Source of the DNA: Candidatus Cellulosilyticum pullistercoris | Lineage (GTDB): Bacteria; Bacillota; Clostridia; Lachnospirales; Cellulosilyticaceae | Assembly: GCA_018883705.1 (NCBI GenBank) | Contig: JAHLFQ010000100.1 | Span: 1-5,142 of the forward strand | Direction of reading: 5' to 3' | Length of the DNA: 5,142 nucleotides | Shown: positions 1 through 2,976 of the stretch, in pieces | Layout: every line of letters starts with the position of its first letter | Position numbering within the stretch: the stretch's first letter is position 1 | Notes under the pieces: generated by a model | Database searches by the model: none | What the model saw: the letters and a program-made list of their open reading frames with translations, nothing else | Told to the model about the DNA's origin: nothing | Position numbers and translations under genes: made by a program

Positions 1-707
1 GGCATTTCTTGATGAGCGAGCTGTTCATTTCTTATAAGCTGCTCATTATGAGAAAATAAGCGATTTGCAAATGTATCTTCTTTGATTAACTCTTCAAAGC
101 TTTTAATTTCTGGTTCTGCCGCCTTTGTTTCATTCATATTTGCCTCTGGCATAGCAGTATGAGCATATCCCTGCTTTTTTATATTGTAATAAAATATTCT
201 TTCACTACTTCCAATATTAGGCCTATCTTGCTTAATCAATCTATAAAAATTTTCTGTTTCCTTCTCTAATCTTTCTAAGAGTAGACTTGTGGGAAGTGCT
301 TTATTGATATAGATGCTTCCACCTTCTATTCCGCCTAGAATATTCCAACACTTCAGCATCATTTGTGCAGCTTCTTGTTCTCCAAGCCACTCACTATATG
401 TAATCGTAAACATAGGTTTATCAAAATTTTCCATGTCATATTGGGTTGCATTATCAAAAAAGCTCTGCATGGCACCATGCATACCTAGCATAGGCACAGA
501 GGAAATAGCTATAACCCCTTTACTTTCACTAATACTTGCCATAATGTTATCCATCTGTCTAGTTTTTTTACCTTCATAATAGGGCAACTTATGTAATTCA
601 ACCTGAGATAATTCAACCTCTAACTCTCGTAATACATTAGTTACTATTTGGACACTTTTTTTTAATAGCTCAGATGTACATTGCGCCAGTAATAACGTAA
701 CTTTCAT
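1..707 (-). CDS. Flavodoxin-fold / NADPH-dependent FMN reductase-like protein, 3' end beyond the window
   Basis: An open frame of 235 codons runs from ATG at 705-707 to the left edge without a stop, so the C-terminus is missing. The start is supported by AAAGGA (715-720) 7 bases upstream. The first ~140 residues look like an alternating beta/alpha flavodoxin-type fold: strand KVTLLLA (2-8), a helix, strand GVIAISS (64-70), then V-P-M-L-G-M-H-G-A-M-Q-S-F-F-D-N (71-86). The last matches the 'P..wG.pG.mK.f.DR' loop of NAD(P)H-dependent flavin reductases, which packs by the flavin ring. The usual Ser/Thr-rich FMN phosphate loop after strand 1 is poor here (AQCTSELLKKS, 8-18), so flavin binding is not assured. 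After residue ~185 there is a Glu/Ala-rich linker and a helical, Gln-rich extension (202-235+) that simple flavodoxins lack. The gene has its own promoter (810-839) and a leader hairpin (731-772). The fold call is fairly secure; the substrate and role are unknown. Confidence 0.85.
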   Translation of the reverse strand, partial: MKVTLLLAQCTSELLKKSVQIVTNVLRELEVELSQVELHKLPYYEGKKTRQMDNIMASISESKGVIAISSVPMLGMHGAMQSFFDNATQYDMENFDKPMFTITYSEWLGEQEAAQMMLKCWNILGGIEGGSIYINKALPTSLLLERLEKETENFYRLIKQDRPNIGSSERIFYYNIKKQGYAHTAMPEANMNETKAAEPEIKSFEELIKEDTFANRLFSHNEQLIRNEQLAHQEM

Positions 708-730
708 TGCTCTTTCCTTTCTTTTGTACG

Positions 731-772
731 ATACATGCCCAAAAGTTAATAAATATACTTTTGGGCATGTAT
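731..772. repeat. Perfect 16-bp inverted repeat in the leader of the flavodoxin-like gene
   Basis: The arms at 731-746 (ATACATGCCCAAAAGT) and 757-772 are exact reverse complements, separated by a 10-base AT loop. On the minus strand the hairpin ends 10 bases before the ribosome binding site of the gene starting at 707, and it lies inside the leader predicted from the promoter at 810-839. No T-tract follows on either strand, so a simple intrinsic terminator is unlikely. It may be an operator for a dimeric repressor, an mRNA 5' stabilising stem, or a translation-control element. Confidence 0.85.
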
Positions 773-809
773 TACCCCATACTTATACCTATTCTTTATT
801 CTATAATTC

Positions 810-839
810 ATTATAAACTTTTTCTATGAGAAAGTTCAA
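810..839 (-). promoter_or_regulatory. SigA-type promoter for the flavodoxin-like gene
   Basis: Reading the minus strand, TTGAAC (834-839) is followed after 18 bases by a perfect TATAAT (810-815). Transcription would start near 803, giving a leader of about 95 bases that contains the hairpin at 731-772. The spacer carries an imperfect dyad (AACTTT 816-821 / AAAGTT 831-836, with TTTCT/AGAAA inside), which could be an operator. The rest of the gap between 708 and 902 shows no gene, and no convincing terminator after the stop codon at 903-905. Confidence 0.65.
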
Positions 840-902
840 TCTAATCTATACATAATCTTTTATTCTGTTATATCTATAAAGCTATTTTACTCCCTCTACT
901 GA

Positions 903-1619
903 TTAATTGGAACAAAGAAGTTCTATAGCTTGAGGTAGATAATAAGCTTTTATTTCCTCTAATTCCCAATAGACATAAAATAGTTTTCTCTTTATAGTAA
1001 TATGAAGAATATCCCCTTTTCGTAAATATTTATACGCAGGATACTCTAGTAGTAATTTGTATTGCTTGGTTTGACCAATTTTACTTAAAATAACTTGCCC
1101 ACCTTCCTTACATTCCTGCACTTCAAAAAGAGCCTGCTCATAAGTGGTGGCAATCTCACTATAATTTCCCTTTGCTTTTTTACATCTATACTTATCTAAA
1201 TCTATAATGATCGGATCTACTGATATAACGGGATCTTTTGTAATACGTTGGAGAAGATTCTTGGCTTTATAGATACGCTTATATTCTTCTCCATAAAGCT
1301 GCAATATAGTAGGCTCCTCTTCCTCTTGTTGTATCTTCTGATCGACAGGTAGCTTTGCTTGAATATAATTAAAGATATCATGAATCGTATAGATGACTTG
1401 ATAAACCTCTGCTTCACTTAAATATTTTTTATTCTTAGGAAGCCAAACCAGTACCAACTTGTCTAATAATTCTTTATGAAAATCTTCTTCCCTAATATCT
1501 AAGCCATTTAAGGTAATATAGTATTTAAAAATTTCAATTCCTAGCCTTTGAATTTTGTACACATAGGGAGTTTGCTTAACCTCCTGTACATAAGTTTCAA
1601 CACGCTCTAAAATATGCAT
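903..1619 (-). CDS. Protein of unknown function, 238 aa
   Basis: I do not recognise this protein. The frame is open from an ATG at 1629-1631, but I choose the ATG at 1617-1619. A TGGAGG ribosome binding site (1625-1630) lies 5 bases before it and overlaps the upstream ATG, which itself has no ribosome binding site. The product is soluble, with no signal peptide or membrane segment. Residues 1-90 look helical and rich in Tyr/Ile/Leu. A short acidic linker (QQEEEEP, 97-103) follows, then another helical stretch (106-126). The C-terminal third (172-228) is probably beta-rich: GGQVILSK, YKLLLEYP, GDILHITIK and KLFYVYWELEEIKAYYLP suggest a small barrel. Three cysteines (146, 170, 236) do not form a metal motif. 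It is preceded by a terminator and a TATAAT box, so it is probably transcribed on its own, next to the DnaA-box cluster. No stated function is justified. Confidence 0.82.
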   Translation of the reverse strand: MHILERVETYVQEVKQTPYVYKIQRLGIEIFKYYITLNGLDIREEDFHKELLDKLVLVWLPKNKKYLSEAEVYQVIYTIHDIFNYIQAKLPVDQKIQQEEEEPTILQLYGEEYKRIYKAKNLLQRITKDPVISVDPIIIDLDKYRCKKAKGNYSEIATTYEQALFEVQECKEGGQVILSKIGQTKQYKLLLEYPAYKYLRKGDILHITIKRKLFYVYWELEEIKAYYLPQAIELLCSN

Positions 1620-1624
1620 ATATT

Positions 1625-1630
1625 CCTCCA
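1625..1630 (-). promoter_or_regulatory. Ribosome binding site that sets the start at 1619
   Basis: On the minus strand TGGAGG is followed by 5 bases and then ATG (1617-1619). The in-frame ATG 12 bases upstream overlaps this site and has only an AT-rich sequence before it. The shorter 238-residue form is therefore preferred to the 242-residue form. Confidence 0.75.
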
Positions 1631-1635
1631 TTTAT

Positions 1636-1660
1636 ATGATATTTATCATTGGTAATTATA
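1636..1660 (-). promoter_or_regulatory. Putative promoter -10 box with adjacent dyad, upstream of the 238-aa gene
   Basis: The minus strand has a perfect TATAAT (1655-1660) about 36 bases before the chosen start codon. At 16-18 bases upstream there is no good TTGACA, so a second factor or weak promoter is possible. Just downstream, around the expected transcription start, sits a small dyad, ATGATA (1636-1641) / TATCAT (1644-1649), with a 2-base centre. It is operator-like in size and place, but such AT-rich dyads also occur by chance. Confidence 0.35.
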
Positions 1661-1723
1661 GTGTATACATTTTAGAAGATGTTTATACCTATATCTGGAA
1701 ATCTACACATATTCTAGCATCAT

Positions 1724-1753
1724 AAAAAAAAACCCTATACGTTGGTATAGAGT
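1724..1753 (-). terminator. Intrinsic terminator on the minus strand
   Basis: On the minus strand CTATAC (1745-1750) and GTATAG (1735-1740) form a 6-bp stem with a 4-base loop. The stem extends by two more pairs across one mismatch. It is followed by GG and nine T (1724-1732). It would end RNA arriving from bofA or from the promoter at 1822-1851, and it separates these from the 238-aa gene. Confidence 0.8.
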
Positions 1754-1797
1754 AAAGGGATTGATATGTTATTGTTACGTCAAATTGATCGGATATT

Positions 1798-1982
1798 TTA
1801 TCCACATCCATATCCACATATAGATTAACACAACTGTGTATAAGTTGTCAATGACTTTTCCTTAATTTTATAGGGTTTTTTATATTTTTTATTTAAATAT
1901 CCACAATTCATTTATTTTTATCCCCTATTTTAACAACAACTTATAAACATATTTATTTCTATTATCCACAGTATTATCAACA
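1798..1982. other. DnaA-box cluster (origin-like or DnaA-titration/regulatory region)
   Basis: Three perfect TTATNCACA boxes are present: 1798-1806 (+, TTATCCACA), 1835-1843 (minus, TTATACACA) and 1962-1970 (+, TTATCCACA). Four one-mismatch copies lie among them: 1810-1818 and 1897-1905 (ATATCCACA), 1941-1949 (TTATAAACA) and 1974-1982 (TTATCAACA). Boxes 1798/1810 and 1962/1974 form two tandem pairs, both with starts 12 bases apart. Between them lies an almost pure A/T stretch (about 1855-1900) suited to strand opening. DnaA binds such boxes to open oriC, to be titrated, or to regulate promoters. The cluster occupies the gap between bofA and the 238-aa gene, where I see no protein gene. Clostridial oriC normally sits beside dnaA, and no dnaA is in view, so oriC identity is only a possibility. 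Confidence 0.75.
1822..1851 (-). promoter_or_regulatory. Promoter with a DnaA box in its spacer
   Basis: The minus strand shows a perfect TTGACA (1846-1851), an 18-base spacer, then TAATCT (1822-1827) preceded by TGT, an extended -10 feature. The perfect DnaA box 1835-1843 lies wholly inside the spacer, so bound DnaA should compete with RNA polymerase. RNA would start near 1815 and meet the terminator at 1724-1753 after roughly 90 bases, with no ORF in between. The -35 is excellent and the -10 only moderate. Confidence 0.4.
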
Positions 1983-1991
1983 CCCGCTGTT

Positions 1992-2222
1992 TTAAATAAT
2001 CATTTGAAATACGTATAATGTCATTAACCCCGGTACTCCCAATAATGTTGAAAATCCTAATGTATACAAATTAAGATTAATCATATATTGAGGCAATAAA
2101 CAATTCATAATAATCATCATCACACCACTAAAGCATACTCTTATCAGCCACTTTACAATTTGACTTTTTGTTAGTTCCCCTATTAACCATAATGTACATA
2201 AACCTATTGCTAATAAAATCAT
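1992..2222 (-). CDS. bofA: BofA-family pro-sigma-K processing regulator-like membrane protein, 76 aa
   Basis: This small, very hydrophobic protein fits the BofA family. The C-terminal signature is clear: L-N-L-Y-T-L-G-F-S-T-L-L-G-V-P-G-L (about 51-67), corresponding to the family's 'N..T....G..G.PG....' ending in a hydrophobic tail. Three hydrophobic segments can be seen, about 1-16, 24-45 and 56-76. In Bacillus subtilis BofA (87 aa) holds the SpoIVFB protease inactive in the outer forespore membrane, delaying pro-sigma-K cleavage. In Clostridia, many of which lack SpoIVFA, its role is less clear. At 76 residues this copy is slightly short at the N-terminus. The start is ATG 2220-2222, with AGGGAG (2229-2234) 6 bases upstream. 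It stands alone between two terminators, away from the recR/dnaX neighbours often seen with bofA. Its presence suggests a spore former. Confidence 0.85.
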   Translation of the reverse strand: MILLAIGLCTLWLIGELTKSQIVKWLIRVCFSGVMMIIMNCLLPQYMINLNLYTLGFSTLLGVPGLMTLYVFQMII

Positions 2223-2263
2223 TCCACTCTCCCTACTCCCCTGTTCTATCTCACTTTACTTAT

Positions 2264-2291
2264 AATATATGCTACTTGTCTACAATTAAGA
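2264..2291 (-). promoter_or_regulatory. Possible SigE-like promoter for bofA
   Basis: On the minus strand CATATATT (2264-2271) resembles the sporulation sigma-E -10 element (CATACAAT), and TCTTAAT (2285-2291) is a partial -35 match 13 bases upstream. B. subtilis bofA is known to belong to the sigma-E regulon, which makes the reading plausible. The region is so AT-rich that the match is weak on its own. No convincing SigA -35/-10 pair was seen. The rest of the 2223-2413 gap holds only the terminator at 2331-2380 and an imperfect inverted repeat, CTTGTC 2275-2280 / GACAAG 2302-2307. Confidence 0.3.
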
Positions 2292-2330
2292 CTTTCTTTA
2301 GGACAAGAAAATCCTTATATTTATTGTATT

Positions 2331-2380
2331 ATAAAAGGAGAGCCCTAAAAACTAACCCAATAGTTTCTAGTCTCTCCTAT
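2331..2380 (-). terminator. Intrinsic terminator of the flagellar operon
   Basis: A long hairpin has outer arms AGGAGAG (2336-2342) and CTCTCCT (2372-2378). A nearly perfect inner stem follows (2345-2354 with 2361-2370, one mismatch), with a 6-base loop. Reading leftwards on the minus strand the hairpin is followed by TTTTATAAT. It lies about 35 bases after the stop of the FliS-like gene and before bofA, as expected for the end of that operon. Confidence 0.8.
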
Positions 2381-2413
2381 TAAAATACTACCTAACTTAT
2401 GATCTAACTTTCA

Positions 2414-2851
2414 CTAAGCTTTAAACCCTCTATTGTAGCTTTGCACGCTTGTTTCTTTTATATTTGTCTTATCGTATGTTAAACCAGCGTAAATAACTTC
2501 TGCATTTTGTATACTGGGTTTTTTATTAACTTCTTCCTCAGTAATTTTTTTAAATGCTTCATAAATTTTATGTACTAAACGATATGCTTCCTCAAGTTTT
2601 TCATTTGTTTTTGCTTGTATTAATAAACCTTGTACATAAACATAAATCCGGAAAAGTTCAGTAGATAATGGAATTTTAAAATCTAAATCCCCTACAAGCA
2701 TTTTAATAATCTGAACACTTTTTTCTACATGCTTTTTACGCTTGTCCTTTTCACTCTTCATCGCCATTTCTATCTGTTCTAACAAGAGTTCATAAGTAAT
2801 ACATAAAAGCTCTCCTCTAGAAGCATTAGCTATGTTTGATACCGTTATCAT
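2414..2851 (-). CDS. FliS-like flagellar export chaperone, 145 aa
   Basis: FliS proteins are small four-helix-bundle chaperones that bind the C-terminus of flagellin in the cytoplasm, stopping early polymerisation and aiding export. The family pattern is recognisable: A-S-R-G-E-L-L-C-I-T-Y-E-L-L-L (about 10-24; FliS has 'sP.eLi.mLYdgai'), then a Lys/Glu-rich helix. K-S-V-Q-I-I-K-M-L-V-G-D-L-D follows (about 44-57), and L-F-R-I-Y-V-Y-V-Q-G-L-L (about 66-77) corresponds to 'nL..lY.ym...L'. After residue ~115 comes a non-FliS tail ending N-R-G-F-K-A. I start at ATG 2849-2851, because AGGAG (2860-2864) is 8 bases upstream. A TTG 27 bases earlier in frame lacks a ribosome binding site. The gene overlaps the end of the 46-aa ORF by 26 bases, which suggests translational coupling. 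It may be a second, specialised FliS paralogue rather than the flagellin chaperone, so I leave the symbol blank. Confidence 0.82.
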   Translation of the reverse strand: MITVSNIANASRGELLCITYELLLEQIEMAMKSEKDKRKKHVEKSVQIIKMLVGDLDFKIPLSTELFRIYVYVQGLLIQAKTNEKLEEAYRLVHKIYEAFKKITEEEVNKKPSIQNAEVIYAGLTYDKTNIKETSVQSYNRGFKA

Positions 2852-2966
2852 CTTTTTCGCTCCTATCTGTTTCTTCAAAGTAACTTATGAATTGTTTAAC
2901 TATATTTAGTATGTCATCCTTGGGCTTTTTTTTCTTAACTTCATGATTAATTATTTTCTCATCCAT
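2826..2966 (-). CDS. Small basic/acidic protein of unknown function, 46 aa
   Basis: A short ORF fills the gap between the large flagellar protein and the FliS-like gene. ATG at 2964-2966 has AGGAG (2974-2978) 7 bases upstream, and that site overlaps the stop codon of the preceding gene. The stop TAA (2826-2828) lies inside the FliS-like gene. The product is fully hydrophilic: a basic KKKKPK patch (11-16), one probable amphipathic helix D-I-L-N-I-V-K-Q-F-I-S-Y-F-E-E (18-32) and a charged tail. There is no membrane segment or cysteine. I do not recognise a family. The good ribosome binding site, tight operon placement and coupling to the chaperone argue that it is translated. A role as a coupling leader peptide or small flagellar accessory protein is inference. 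Confidence 0.65.
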   Translation of the reverse strand: MDEKIINHEVKKKKPKDDILNIVKQFISYFEETDRSEKDDNGIKHS

Positions 2967-2976
2967 TTACTATCTC

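Noticed and set aside
313..579. 88-codon plus-strand ORF
   Set aside because: It is antisense to the flavodoxin-like gene, with no ribosome binding site and a composition typical of a shadow frame.
731..772. Intrinsic terminator reading of the perfect hairpin
   Set aside because: No T-run follows on either strand, and it lies between a promoter and the start codon of the next gene.
1217..1417. 66-codon minus-strand ORF inside the 238-aa gene
   Set aside because: It is another frame of a well-supported gene and lacks a ribosome binding site.
1798..1982. Firm annotation as the chromosomal origin oriC
   Set aside because: The boxes are convincing, but dnaA, dnaN and rpmH are absent from the window, so only a DnaA-box cluster is supported.
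2168..2383. 71-codon plus-strand ORF
   Set aside because: It runs antisense through bofA, its promoter region and a terminator hairpin, and has no ribosome binding site.
2852..2878. N-terminal extension of the FliS-like protein from a TTG codon
   Set aside because: The TTG has no ribosome binding site, while the ATG at 2849-2851 has AGGAG at 8 bases; the extension is coding in another frame for the 46-aa ORF.
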